From contig CAYLYP010000006.1 in assembly GCA_964387795.1 (NCBI GenBank), forward strand, positions 6,844-70,843: 64,000 nt of DNA, read 5' to 3'. The notes below the pieces were generated by a model that was not told the origin of the DNA, made no database searches, and worked only from the letters and a program-made list of their open reading frames with translations. This stretch comes from CAYLYP01 sp964387795 (GTDB taxonomy: Bacteria > Bacteroidota > Bacteroidia > Bacteroidales > UBA7960). The position numbers and the translations under genes were made by a program. Of this stretch, positions 8,714 to 17,388 are shown one piece after another (position 1 is the first letter of the stretch; the number at the start of each line of letters is the position of its first letter).

Positions 8714-10825
8714 ATGAAGAATACACTTTTTTTGACAGGGATTATTGCATTTGTGTTGATGGCATCCTGTTCCAAGCCAGAGGAGGCTTTTGTGAAATCT
8801 CCGGAAGGCCATCTTAAAGCCAATGTGTTTACATATGAAAAGGGAAGACTTGCTTATAGTGTTTCATATAAAGATAAGCTCGTTATTGATACTTCTGCAC
8901 TTTGGTTTGAGTTTGTTGATGCACCGGCATTGAAAGAAGGCCTTAAGATCAATACAATTGAAAAAAGAAGTTTTAGTGAGCGTTGGGAAATGCCCTGGGG
9001 CGAACAACGTTGGGTAGATAATACCTATAATGAGCTAAAAGTTCATGTTATTGAACAAGAGGCTCCCGGACGTAATTTCTATCTTGTTTTCAGGCTTTAT
9101 GATGATGGCCTGGGTTTCAGGTATGAATTTCCTGATCAGGAGAACATGAAAAAGGTTTTGATTGCTGAAGAAAGGACTGAAATAAATCTTATGGCCGACC
9201 ATAAGGTATGGTGGATCCCTGGCGACTGGGACATCTATGAGCACCTTGTGAACGAAAGCCGCTTTTCCAAAATTAATGCAATTAGTAAAAGAAACCATCC
9301 CAACCTTGCCCAGACTTATATCCCGGTGAATGCTGTGAATACTCCTGTTACAATGAAAACAGATGAGGGTTTATATCTGAGTTTTCATGAAGCAGCACTT
9401 ATCAATTATGCCGGTATTACCCTACAGGTGGATACGAACAACTATAGTATGGTAAGCAATCTGGTGGGTTCTGAAAATACAAAATATAAGGTAGAGCAAC
9501 AAACCCCTTTCCATACTCCATGGAGGACTATGCAGATGGCAACAAAAGCTGGTGATTTGATTGCTTCTAAGCTTATCCTTAACCTGAATGAACCCAATAA
9601 ACTTGGTGATGTTTCATGGCTTAAACCTATGAAGTATGTTGGTATTTGGTGGGAGATGCACCTTGGAAAAGCTACATGGGATTACTCAGGTAAACAGGAT
9701 ATGAATTCATACCTGGGTGCAAAACCTCATGGTAAGCATGGAGCAACTACCAAAAACACAAAGCGGTATATTGATTTTGCTGCTCAGAACAATATTGGCG
9801 GTGTATTGGTAGAAGGCTGGAATACTGGTTGGGAAAACTGGATTGGCTCGGCTGAGAGGGAAGGAATTTTTGATTTCGTCACCCCTTATCCTGATTATGA
9901 CATCAAAGAACTTGTGAAATATGCCAAAGATAAAGGTGTTGAAATTATCATACACCACGAAACATCTTCGGCAACAACAACCTATGACAAGCAACTCGAT
10001 ACTGCTTATGCATTTATGAAAGACCTGGGATTGGGTGCTGTTAAAACCGGATATGTTGGGACAATCATCCCCAAAGGTGAATATCATCATGGCCAATATA
10101 TGGTTAACCATTATTTCAGGGTTTTACAAAAAGCTGCTGAAAATAAAGTTGCTGTCAACTCTCATGAACCTATCATGGCTACCGGCTTACGCCGTACCTA
10201 TCCCAACGATTTCAGTCGGGAAGGGCTAAGGGGGCAGGAGTTTAATGCATGGGGAACAGATGGCGGCAACCCACCCCACCACCTTACAAGGGTAGCCTTT
10301 ACTCGTATGCTTGCAGGCCCTATTGATTTCACCCCCGGCATTTTCGATATTAAACTTAAGCCCTATAAACCCAATAACCAGGTAAATACTACCCTGGCAC
10401 ATCAATTGGCCCTTTATGTGGTGATATATAGCCCCCTACAGATGGCTGCCGACCTTCCACAAAACTATGAAGGGCATCCTGCTTTTCAGTTTATCCGCGA
10501 TGTAGGTGTGGATTGGGAACAAAGCATCGTGCTTGATGGTGAGATAGGTGAATTTGTTGTTATTGCCCGCGAAGAAAGAAATATTGGCAACTGGTTCCTT
10601 GGGGCTATCACCAATGAAAATTCCCGCAGTATTACAGTTAAAACAGATTTCCTTCCTGAAGGGAAAGAATTTGTTGCCAATATCTATTCCGATGCCAAAA
10701 ATGCCCATTGGAATGATAATCCAACAGCCTATGAAATCCAATCTTTAGATGTAAACAAGGCATCGGAGATTACTCTTAACCTGGCACCGGGTGGTGGGGC
10801 TGCAATTAGTTTTATGGCAAAATAA
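8714..10825 (+). CDS. Glycoside hydrolase family 97, inverting alpha-glucosidase type, lipoprotein
   Basis: A 703-aa protein with a lipoprotein signal ending in LMASC, so it is likely anchored in the envelope. The N-terminal beta-sandwich is followed by a TIM barrel containing VGIWWEMHLG and VEGWNTGWENW. Acidic residues at E416 (HHETSS), E485 (NSHEP) and E509 (RGQEFN) keep exactly the 69- and 24-residue spacings of E439, E508 and E532 in Bacteroides SusB. This puts it with the inverting, calcium-dependent alpha-glucosidases and not with the retaining Asp-nucleophile group. It should release glucose from alpha-glucans or oligosaccharides. No SusC/SusD pair is nearby, so it is not in a classical polysaccharide utilisation locus. 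Confidence 0.93.
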   Translation: MKNTLFLTGIIAFVLMASCSKPEEAFVKSPEGHLKANVFTYEKGRLAYSVSYKDKLVIDTSALWFEFVDAPALKEGLKINTIEKRSFSERWEMPWGEQRWVDNTYNELKVHVIEQEAPGRNFYLVFRLYDDGLGFRYEFPDQENMKKVLIAEERTEINLMADHKVWWIPGDWDIYEHLVNESRFSKINAISKRNHPNLAQTYIPVNAVNTPVTMKTDEGLYLSFHEAALINYAGITLQVDTNNYSMVSNLVGSENTKYKVEQQTPFHTPWRTMQMATKAGDLIASKLILNLNEPNKLGDVSWLKPMKYVGIWWEMHLGKATWDYSGKQDMNSYLGAKPHGKHGATTKNTKRYIDFAAQNNIGGVLVEGWNTGWENWIGSAEREGIFDFVTPYPDYDIKELVKYAKDKGVEIIIHHETSSATTTYDKQLDTAYAFMKDLGLGAVKTGYVGTIIPKGEYHHGQYMVNHYFRVLQKAAENKVAVNSHEPIMATGLRRTYPNDFSREGLRGQEFNAWGTDGGNPPHHLTRVAFTRMLAGPIDFTPGIFDIKLKPYKPNNQVNTTLAHQLALYVVIYSPLQMAADLPQNYEGHPAFQFIRDVGVDWEQSIVLDGEIGEFVVIAREERNIGNWFLGAITNENSRSITVKTDFLPEGKEFVANIYSDAKNAHWNDNPTAYEIQSLDVNKASEITLNLAPGGGAAISFMAK

Positions 10826-10852
10826 CATATTGGGATTAAAAGTCGATTTCAG

Positions 10853-10883
10853 AAAAGAGGAGATGTTGATACTCCTCTTTTTT
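10853..10883 (+). terminator. Terminator after the GH97 gene
   Basis: A perfect 10-bp stem AAAAGAGGAG/CTCCTCTTTT with a 9-nt loop, ending in a T run. It lies 28 bp behind the stop codon. Confidence 0.75.
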
Positions 10884-10988
10884 GATTTTTGTAAAGATAT
10901 TTCTACTTTTTTATGAAGCCTTTCAAACAGATGAAGCCTTTCTGTTTTTGAAAATTATCCTATTTTTGTGCCTTTAACATTAAAAATA

Positions 10989-11549
10989 ATGGAACACATA
11001 TTTCAACGTATATGGGGTGTGCTTTTTAAAACAGATAAAGCCTGGGGCGAAATTGCCCTAAAACCAAATACGATCCCCGCTTTAGTGATGTTTATTGTAT
11101 TGCCCCTGCTTATTATTTCTACGATTCTGGATAAGGGTTTGTTTGCAGTGGATACTGAAGCCACTGGCTTGAGTTGGGTCATCATTGTGATTATTAGTAT
11201 TTGTTCCAGTTTGATTTCATTCTTTGCAGGTGCCTGGATGATTCATCTCCTTGGCCCAAGATACAAATCCGAATCTACTTATTTGCTGGCATTTAACCTT
11301 GTGATTTTTTCTTATCTCCCAATCCTGATTTCAAAAATAATATCACTTACACATCCACGGCTTGCCCTTTTAATATGGGTGGGTATCTATTCAATTTACC
11401 TTTTCTGGAAAGGAACTGTTACAGTATTAAAAACCCCGGAGACACATGCTACCGGATTTACAATTATCAGCTTGATGATTGTGATTGGCCTTGATTATGT
11501 GATAAGTTCTGTGGCACTTGCTATTGTAAGCACAGTGATGTTGAATTAA
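10989..11549 (+). CDS. Yip1-family integral membrane protein
   Basis: A 186-aa protein read from ATG; an in-frame GTG seven codons earlier is less likely because it overlaps a TATTTTTG promoter-like box at 10961-10968. About five hydrophobic segments follow a short cytoplasmic N-terminus that contains RIWGVLFKTDKAWGEIA, typical of the bacterial Yip1/DUF1282 group. The eukaryotic relatives act in vesicle trafficking; the bacterial function is unknown. It appears to be a single-gene unit between the GH97 terminator and the M23 peptidase gene. The fold assignment is good, the function is not known. Confidence 0.75.
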   Translation: MEHIFQRIWGVLFKTDKAWGEIALKPNTIPALVMFIVLPLLIISTILDKGLFAVDTEATGLSWVIIVIISICSSLISFFAGAWMIHLLGPRYKSESTYLLAFNLVIFSYLPILISKIISLTHPRLALLIWVGIYSIYLFWKGTVTVLKTPETHATGFTIISLMIVIGLDYVISSVALAIVSTVMLN

Positions 11550-11707
11550 AATTCAAAAGGTAGTTTTTACCTGTATCTTTTTATAATGTTCATCGTAAAC
11601 AAAATTGTTTGATGTAAAGAAACGATGATTCAGTTTTCGTATTTGAAAATTTTTAAAAATACATTGAACAAGTTTTTAAATGAGCCACAATCGCCAATAA
11701 TGTGAAC

Positions 11708-13075
11708 ATGATGGCGAATGATTTAAGAAAAAACAATAAAAACAGTAAAGATAGGTTTCCATCTTATCGAAAGCTAAAAAAATATTTAAGTATGAAGAAC
11801 AAAAAACGTATTGTAATGATGCTTTCAGGAACAATGTTTTCCCTGTTTGTATTAGGTTCGGTAATTCATTATTTTGAGTTGTTCAGAAGTGCAGATTCGG
11901 AGGAAAATAATGTTGAGGCACCAAAGCCCAGTTTTGATGAATACGGCATTCAGGAAGGAATATATTCTATTGAGCCCAGGGTAGTCCAAAAAAACCAGAC
12001 GCTCTCAAACATGTTTTCAGATTTTGATTTGGGAGACACAAGTCTGGATAAAATCATTCATTCTATACGTCAGTTCTTCGATCCACGCAGGATACGTTCA
12101 GGCAACAGTTATTATTGTTATTATCAGGAAGACAGCCTGAATCCCCAATTGGCATATTTTGTTTATGATATCTCTTCAATAAACTATCTGAAAGTTGATC
12201 TCACTGATTCTTTAAATGTCCACCTTGGCGAAAAAGAAGTTACTTCAATAGAGAAAGCATCATCCGGCATTATAACATCTTCCTTATGGAATACCATGAT
12301 GGAAAACAACCTGAATGCCGACCTTGCAGTAAAATTATCTGAGGTTTTGGCTTGGGAAGTTGACTTCTATCGCATCCAGAAAGGCGACCGTTTTAAAGTC
12401 CTGTATTATGAGAATTATGTTGGTGAAGAAAGCGTTGGTGTTGATCGTATTGATGCTGTTTATTTTGTTCACCAGGATCGTGAAATCTCAGGCTATCATT
12501 TTAAGAAGGATACAATAGATGGATTTTTTAACCCACAGGGCGAAAGTCTTAGGAAAGTATTTTTAAAAGCACCCCTTAAGTTTGGACGTATCACATCCGG
12601 CTTTTCTCACAACCGCTTTCATCCAGTATTGAAGTATAACCGTCCACATTATGGGACAGATTACGCAGCCCCTATTGGCACCCCTATAATGGCAGTTGGA
12701 GATGGGGTTGTTACCGAAGCACGTAATGGTGGGGGCAATGGTAATTTTGTCCGTATCAGGCACAACTCTGTATATGAAACACAGTATTTGCACATGTCGG
12801 GATTTGCTCAGGGCATAAAGCCTGGAACACGTGTCATTCAGGGCGAAATCATTGGGTATGTTGGACAAACTGGACTGGCTACAGGTCCTCATGTGTGTTT
12901 CCGCTTCTGGAAAAACGGGAAGCAGGTAAACCACCTGGCTGAAAAATTCCCTTCTGCCGATCCTCTTAGACCTGAATATATGGATGCATTCAAAATGCTT
13001 AAAGACTCATTGGATCAAAAGATGAACAAACTGGTCTTTAAATCTGAAATTGAGCTACAGGCAAAACTTAACTGA
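11708..13075 (+). CDS. M23 (LytM) family metallopeptidase, membrane-anchored
   Basis: About 455 aa. Start candidates are GTG at 11702, ATG at 11708 or 11711, and an internal ATG at 11792 just before the hydrophobic anchor VMMLSGTMFSLFVLGSVI. The basic N-tail suggests a type II membrane protein with its bulk in the periplasm. The LytM domain near the C-terminus has HYGTD (zinc ligands His and Asp), YLHMSG (catalytic His) and TGPHVCFRFWKNGKQV. The last motif reads HxC where the classical enzyme has HxH, so the third zinc ligand would be Cys. It should cut or remodel peptidoglycan cross-links. The start is ambiguous, the family is clear. Confidence 0.85.
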   Translation: MMANDLRKNNKNSKDRFPSYRKLKKYLSMKNKKRIVMMLSGTMFSLFVLGSVIHYFELFRSADSEENNVEAPKPSFDEYGIQEGIYSIEPRVVQKNQTLSNMFSDFDLGDTSLDKIIHSIRQFFDPRRIRSGNSYYCYYQEDSLNPQLAYFVYDISSINYLKVDLTDSLNVHLGEKEVTSIEKASSGIITSSLWNTMMENNLNADLAVKLSEVLAWEVDFYRIQKGDRFKVLYYENYVGEESVGVDRIDAVYFVHQDREISGYHFKKDTIDGFFNPQGESLRKVFLKAPLKFGRITSGFSHNRFHPVLKYNRPHYGTDYAAPIGTPIMAVGDGVVTEARNGGGNGNFVRIRHNSVYETQYLHMSGFAQGIKPGTRVIQGEIIGYVGQTGLATGPHVCFRFWKNGKQVNHLAEKFPSADPLRPEYMDAFKMLKDSLDQKMNKLVFKSEIELQAKLN

Positions 13076-13106
13076 TTTGTTTCAGAAAATTAACCAGGGA
13101 TTAAGC

Positions 13107-13233
13107 AGGCTCTGCTGAAATAAACCTACACTTTAAAATCATTTACCCGGGACCTTACACATAAAAGTAATGTCCCGGGTTTTTTTATCAGGTTCTGGTA
13201 TGGATGGTTAATGTCTATTTTTCAGCAGACCCT
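13107..13233. mobile_element. Short MITE-related element carrying a terminator
   Basis: 127 bp bounded by GGCTCTGCTGAAATA and TTTTTCAGCAGACCC, matching the ends of the 227-bp elements except at a few left-end positions. The interior is unrelated to those copies. No flanking 4-bp duplication is evident (AAGC against GTTT). It could be an old, internally rearranged relative or a different element using the same ends. It starts 31 bp past the M23 gene stop. Confidence 0.45.
13145..13187 (+). terminator. Strong terminator inside the short TIR element
   Basis: The arms ACCCGGGAC and GTCCCGGGT are perfect complements around an 18-nt loop, followed by seven T residues. It probably ends transcription of the M23 peptidase gene, so that gene appears to use a terminator supplied by the mobile-like element. 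Confidence 0.75.
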
Positions 13234-13267
13234 GTTTAAAGTTATAAAAAAGAGATACCATGGTAAG

Positions 13268-13350
13268 GGTTGAGCCGGGGTTGAGCCGGGGTTGAGCCGG
13301 GGTTGAGCCGGGTTTGAGCCGGGTTTAACCCGACTCAAGCCCGGCTCAGG
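13268..13350. repeat. 11-bp GC-rich tandem repeat (five units) with an inverted copy
   Basis: The unit GGTTGAGCCGG occurs four times without change at 13268-13311, and a fifth unit with one change (GTTTGAGCCGG) ends at 13322. Inverted versions follow (CGACTCAAGCCCGGCTCAGG at 13331-13350), so the tract can fold back on itself. Its GC content is strikingly high for the surroundings. It lies about 130 bp upstream of the tetR promoter. It contains no reading frame of note. Confidence 0.85.
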
Positions 13351-13480
13351 TCCGTCTGAGGTATGTCGATGGTAAATACCTAAAGTCTTGTTGGTTATGA
13401 GTTCTGATAATTTTTTAGTATTGACTTAGACTTAAGATAATTATCATTAATCAATGAATTAGCTTTATTTAACAGTATTA

Positions 13481-13513
13481 TTTGGATTATTCATTTAATG
13501 TTATCTATATTTG
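13481..13513 (+). promoter_or_regulatory. Promoter of the tetR-RND operon
   Basis: TTTG at 13481-13484 and TATATTTG at 13506-13513, 21 nt apart, fit the Bacteroidota -33/-7 pattern. Transcription would start near 13520, leaving a leader of about 145 nt before the tetR ATG. Confidence 0.55.
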
Positions 13514-13666
13514 CACAATAAGACACAAAGTGTGCAGGTGGGTTAAGGCTTGGTTGTTTCTTTCTTTGTATTAGAAGATTTGGATATTTGCCTTTTGGTT
13601 TTTTTAAAAACTTTAAGCATAATAGAAGCAAAGAAAAGCCTTAGAATAAAAAGTAATTACAAATAG

Positions 13667-14245
13667 ATGAATACTAAGGATACCATCATTGATGAAGCCA
13701 GAAAGGTTTTTGAGAAATTCGGTTTCAACAAGACCTCAATGGCCGATATTGCCCTGGCAGCCCGCAAGGGCCGGAGGACTTTATATACTTATTTCACGAA
13801 TAAGGAGGAAGTATTTAAAGCAGTTATTGATACAGAAGTAAATAACCTTGCAGAAAGGCTTAAAGAGATTGTTTACAGCAAAATGCCAGTGGATCAAAAA
13901 CTAAGGTTATACCTTCATACAAGGATGAAAATGCTTAGGGAGTTAACTGTGTATTACAGTGCGCTTCGTGAAGACTTTATAAATAATCTTGGACTCATAG
14001 AAGGGCTTCGGAGAGAAAAGGATAAAATCGAGGAAGGTATAATTAAAGAAATGCTTGATGAAGGGATAAGGGATCGGTTGTTTTCAATAGGCGATACTTT
14101 ACTTATAAGCAAGTCAATAGTTGTAGCGATGAAGGGTTTTGAGATGCCAATATTTATGGGAGATGAAGACTATGACTTTGATGAGCTGATAAATCCCATG
14201 ATAGAGTTGTTTTTTAAAGGAGTGATGGTAAAACAGGATTCATAA
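13667..14245 (+). CDS. TetR/AcrR family transcriptional regulator
   Basis: A 192-aa regulator. The N-terminal HTH domain contains IIDEARKVFEKFGFNKTSM followed by DIALAARKGRRTLYTYFTNK, the standard TetR signature. The C-terminal two thirds is helical and variable, as expected for the ligand-binding and dimer domain. The RND pump gene starts 11 bp after its stop, so it is the first gene of a four-gene operon and probably represses its own transcription. By analogy with AcrR-type regulators the inducer would be a substrate or precursor of the pump; that is inference. No clear palindromic operator was recognised next to the promoter. Confidence 0.9.
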   Translation: MNTKDTIIDEARKVFEKFGFNKTSMADIALAARKGRRTLYTYFTNKEEVFKAVIDTEVNNLAERLKEIVYSKMPVDQKLRLYLHTRMKMLRELTVYYSALREDFINNLGLIEGLRREKDKIEEGIIKEMLDEGIRDRLFSIGDTLLISKSIVVAMKGFEMPIFMGDEDYDFDELINPMIELFFKGVMVKQDS

Positions 14246-14256
14246 AATTGTAGGAT

Positions 14257-16530
14257 ATGGAAAAATTCGCAATGTTTGTTCAAAAGCTCAGGTATGCAAT
14301 CCTGACGGTGGTGTTGGTTCTTACACTTTTTTTTGGGTATTTTATAAAAGACCTGAAGGTGAATGCAGATGTTCTGGGTTATTTGCCCAAGGATGATGTT
14401 GCAGCCAACCTGTTTAATGATATTGGTAAGGATTATGGGGGTAATGAAACAGTTATCATAGGTCTTGAATGTAAGGATGTTTTTACGGCCCCGATGCTCA
14501 ACAAGGTAAAAGAGATGACCGACAGTGTCAGGGCAGTGAAAGGTATTGGTTATGTTACCAGCCTGACAAATATTATCGATATAAAAACAACGGAGTATGG
14601 TTTAGAGATTGGTCGTTTGGTTGATGAATATGAGATCCCGGAAGAAAAGGAAGCATTGGAGGCATTAAGGGCTTATGCTTTATCAAAGGATATGTACCGC
14701 GATAATCTGGTATCGGAAGATTCAAAGGCAACATTAATTGTAGCAAAGATACTGAATGGTTCGGAGCGGGAAGAGGTTGTGAAAGCAATCAGGGAAAAGC
14801 TTTCATCTGTTCCTTTTGAAGGAAAAGTTTATTATGGAGGGATGCCGGTTACTTTAGGTGAGCTGAGCAAAGTCATTGTTCATGATGTGATGATGGTTGC
14901 ACCTATTGCTTTTCTATTAATAAGTCTCTGTTTGTTTCTGGGTTTCAGAAATGCGAGAGGGGTAATACTTCCAATGTTATCGGTATTGATTGCAATTGTA
15001 TGGACAATGGGATTGATAGGTCTGTTAGGGTATTCTATTACGCTGATGACAAATGTGATACCGGTTGTGCTAATTGCAGTTGGCAGTGCTTACGCCATAC
15101 ATGTTGTAAACCGTATTAATGAAGAAATAAAAACAGATCCTGATAAGGCCATTATCAGGGCAATGACTTATGTGACCATTCCTGTAATATTGGCTTCATT
15201 AACAACAATATTTGGCTTTTTGTCTTTCATTGCAGGCTCATATCTTACAATGATCCAGGAGTTTGGAATATTTGCTGCAATAGGGATATTCTTTTCTTTG
15301 TTATTGGCAGTAAGCTTTGTTCCGGCAGTGATATCCGTATTCAGGATTGACAGCAAAAAGGTTCAGGAGAAGCAAAAGGGCAATAAACTTCTTGACCGTT
15401 TTACAAGCCTGATTGAAAACTTTGTTTTTAAATCGCAGAGAAGCATCCTTCTTGCATGGGCGTTGATTATTGCACTATGTGTTTATGGGATTACACAAAT
15501 TGAAAGAAGGGTCGATCTGGTTGACTACTTTAAAAAGGATAATATCGTTCAGCAAAGCGAAGGCCTGTTAAGGTCAAAGTTCAACGGGAGCATGCCACTA
15601 TATATGCATGTAAAAGGGGATATCCAAAGCCCTGAAGTGTTGAATGCCATGAAGGCAGCGCAGGATTTTATGGAGAGTTATGAATTTATCCCCTATAGCC
15701 AATCGGTAGCTGATTTGGTAGCCCAGATGAATGAGGCCATGGGCGAAGAGAAAGCAATACCTGACAGCAAAGAGAAGGTGCAACAATTGTGGTTGATGAT
15801 AGAGGGGCAGGAAATCATGGAACAATTGGTGAATTATGACCTGGATGAGGCAGTGATAATGGGACAGGTAAACAGTTCGGACCTGGAAGTGCTCAATGAA
15901 ATAGAGGCTTCATTTTCAAAGTATGTGAAAGAAAACAGCACTGACAATTGCCGGATGGAGTTTACAGGGATTCCGTTAATGCTAAAAAGGCTTGATAATA
16001 GTATTGTGAAGAGCCAGTTTTACAGCCTGATACTTGCAATTATTTTGGTGGTGCTGTTGGTAAGTGCATTGCAAAAAAGCATCGTCAAAGGGCTTTTGGC
16101 TATTATCCCGGTATTGGTGACCCTTGTTGCATTATTTGGGTTTATGGGATTAACAGGTGTTCCACTTGATATAGCAACAGTTCTTTCGGGAAGTGTCACC
16201 ATAGGGATAGGGATTGATTATGCGATACACTTTATCTCCTGTTTTGGGGACGAATATCAAAGGAGCCAGGATATCAGGGAGAGTATTCGTTCGGCAATAA
16301 AAATCAGTGGCAGGGCGATATTGATAAATGTGGTGTCAGTAACAGCAGGATTTGCAGTATTGATGTTTTCCGACCTTGTCCCGTTACAAAGGTTTGGTTC
16401 ATTGTTGGCAGTAACAATGTTGATGTCAGCCATGGCAGCACTGACACTTTTGCCAATAACAATATTGTTTACAGGCAAAAGTCTTGGTAAGGTATTCAGG
16501 CTTAAAGTAAAGTCTGATAAACGGGGATAA
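14257..16530 (+). CDS. RND transporter of the MMPL/patched-like type
   Basis: A 757-aa inner-membrane protein made of two similar halves. Each has one N-terminal helix, a large periplasmic loop (about 35-205 and 410-580) and a bundle of five helices. Repeated segments include VGSAYAIHVVNRI in the first half and GIGIDYAIHFISC in the second, the latter typical of MMPL-type proteins. Members move lipids, hopanoids, sterols or other hydrophobic molecules, driven by the proton gradient. The neighbouring LolA-like and barrel genes supply periplasmic and outer-membrane partners in place of an HlyD/TolC pair. The cargo cannot be read from sequence. The start follows the tetR stop closely. Confidence 0.88.
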   Translation: MEKFAMFVQKLRYAILTVVLVLTLFFGYFIKDLKVNADVLGYLPKDDVAANLFNDIGKDYGGNETVIIGLECKDVFTAPMLNKVKEMTDSVRAVKGIGYVTSLTNIIDIKTTEYGLEIGRLVDEYEIPEEKEALEALRAYALSKDMYRDNLVSEDSKATLIVAKILNGSEREEVVKAIREKLSSVPFEGKVYYGGMPVTLGELSKVIVHDVMMVAPIAFLLISLCLFLGFRNARGVILPMLSVLIAIVWTMGLIGLLGYSITLMTNVIPVVLIAVGSAYAIHVVNRINEEIKTDPDKAIIRAMTYVTIPVILASLTTIFGFLSFIAGSYLTMIQEFGIFAAIGIFFSLLLAVSFVPAVISVFRIDSKKVQEKQKGNKLLDRFTSLIENFVFKSQRSILLAWALIIALCVYGITQIERRVDLVDYFKKDNIVQQSEGLLRSKFNGSMPLYMHVKGDIQSPEVLNAMKAAQDFMESYEFIPYSQSVADLVAQMNEAMGEEKAIPDSKEKVQQLWLMIEGQEIMEQLVNYDLDEAVIMGQVNSSDLEVLNEIEASFSKYVKENSTDNCRMEFTGIPLMLKRLDNSIVKSQFYSLILAIILVVLLVSALQKSIVKGLLAIIPVLVTLVALFGFMGLTGVPLDIATVLSGSVTIGIGIDYAIHFISCFGDEYQRSQDIRESIRSAIKISGRAILINVVSVTAGFAVLMFSDLVPLQRFGSLLAVTMLMSAMAALTLLPITILFTGKSLGKVFRLKVKSDKRG

Positions 16531-16617
16531 TAGACAGTAAATAAAGCCAGGATTGGAAGTGACAAGAATAATCCATTCATGCAAAAAACAAAGGACAAAC
16601 ACTAAAAATAAATAGAG

Positions 16618-17358
16618 ATGAAACGAGTAAGTATTTTTTCAGTCGTATGCTTGCTGACGTTTGTAGGGATGTCAGAATTAAAAGCCCAGGATGCACAGGA
16701 GATCCTGAAAAAGATTGACAAGGTTTTATTTGAGGCCAAAGATCAGACAGGAGAAGTAAAGATGATATTAATTGACCGCAATGGGAAAGAAAAGGTCAGG
16801 GAGGCAAAGGTATGGCAGAAAGGAAAGGACAAACGTTTGTTCCGTTTTACGTCACCTGCCTCTGAAGCAGGAGTAGCTTTTCTATCCCTGCCTGATGAAG
16901 TGATGTATTTATATATGCCTGCCTATGAAAAAGAGCGGCGCATTGCATCACATGTAAAAAACCAGCCTTTTGCCGGCACTGATTTCTCCTATGATGATAT
17001 GGAGTCTGTTGAGTATGAGAAAAAATACACAGCAAAAAAGCTTAGTGAGACAACAAGCTATTGGCTGTTAGAACTAACACCACTTCCAGGGACTAAAACC
17101 GATTTTTCAAAAATTGAAGTGAGGGTAAATAAACAGTATTACTATCCCGAATATATGGAGAGCTTTGACAAAGCAGGAAATAAGGTAAAGACTGTTGAGA
17201 ATACTTTTGCTAAGGAAGGTAAATACTGGTATCCAAAAGAGATCAGGATGACAGATTTGAAAAAGAAGCATACTACAAGGATGATAATGACAAAGGTGGT
17301 TTTTGACAGTAACCTGAATGATCAGGTTTTTACAGTAAGAAACCTTACAACGTTTTAG
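16618..17358 (+). CDS. LolA-like outer-membrane lipoprotein-sorting protein
   Basis: A 246-aa periplasmic protein with a signal peptide ending near ELKAQ. The mature part matches the outer-membrane lipoprotein-sorting family: the N-terminal QEILKKIDKVL helix, VWQKGKDKRLFRFTSP, VMYLYMPAYEKERRI and a C-terminal KYWYPKEIRMTDLKK strand. The family has the LolA-type half-barrel that shields acyl chains. It is coded between an RND pump and an outer-membrane barrel, so it probably ferries a lipid or lipid-modified cargo across the periplasm for that pump, and is not the general LolA of lipoprotein sorting. It is followed by the barrel gene after 30 bp. Confidence 0.85.
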   Translation: MKRVSIFSVVCLLTFVGMSELKAQDAQEILKKIDKVLFEAKDQTGEVKMILIDRNGKEKVREAKVWQKGKDKRLFRFTSPASEAGVAFLSLPDEVMYLYMPAYEKERRIASHVKNQPFAGTDFSYDDMESVEYEKKYTAKKLSETTSYWLLELTPLPGTKTDFSKIEVRVNKQYYYPEYMESFDKAGNKVKTVENTFAKEGKYWYPKEIRMTDLKKKHTTRMIMTKVVFDSNLNDQVFTVRNLTTF

Positions 17359-17388
17359 GATTAGATGATAAAAAAAAACTGAAGCAAT

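Noticed and set aside
8617..8817. A 66-codon open frame before and into the GH97 gene
   Set aside because: It overlaps the GH97 signal-peptide region in another frame; the GH97 frame is clearly the coding one.
13268..13350. Possible CRISPR-like array
   Set aside because: The 11-bp units are directly adjacent with no spacers, and there are no cas genes.
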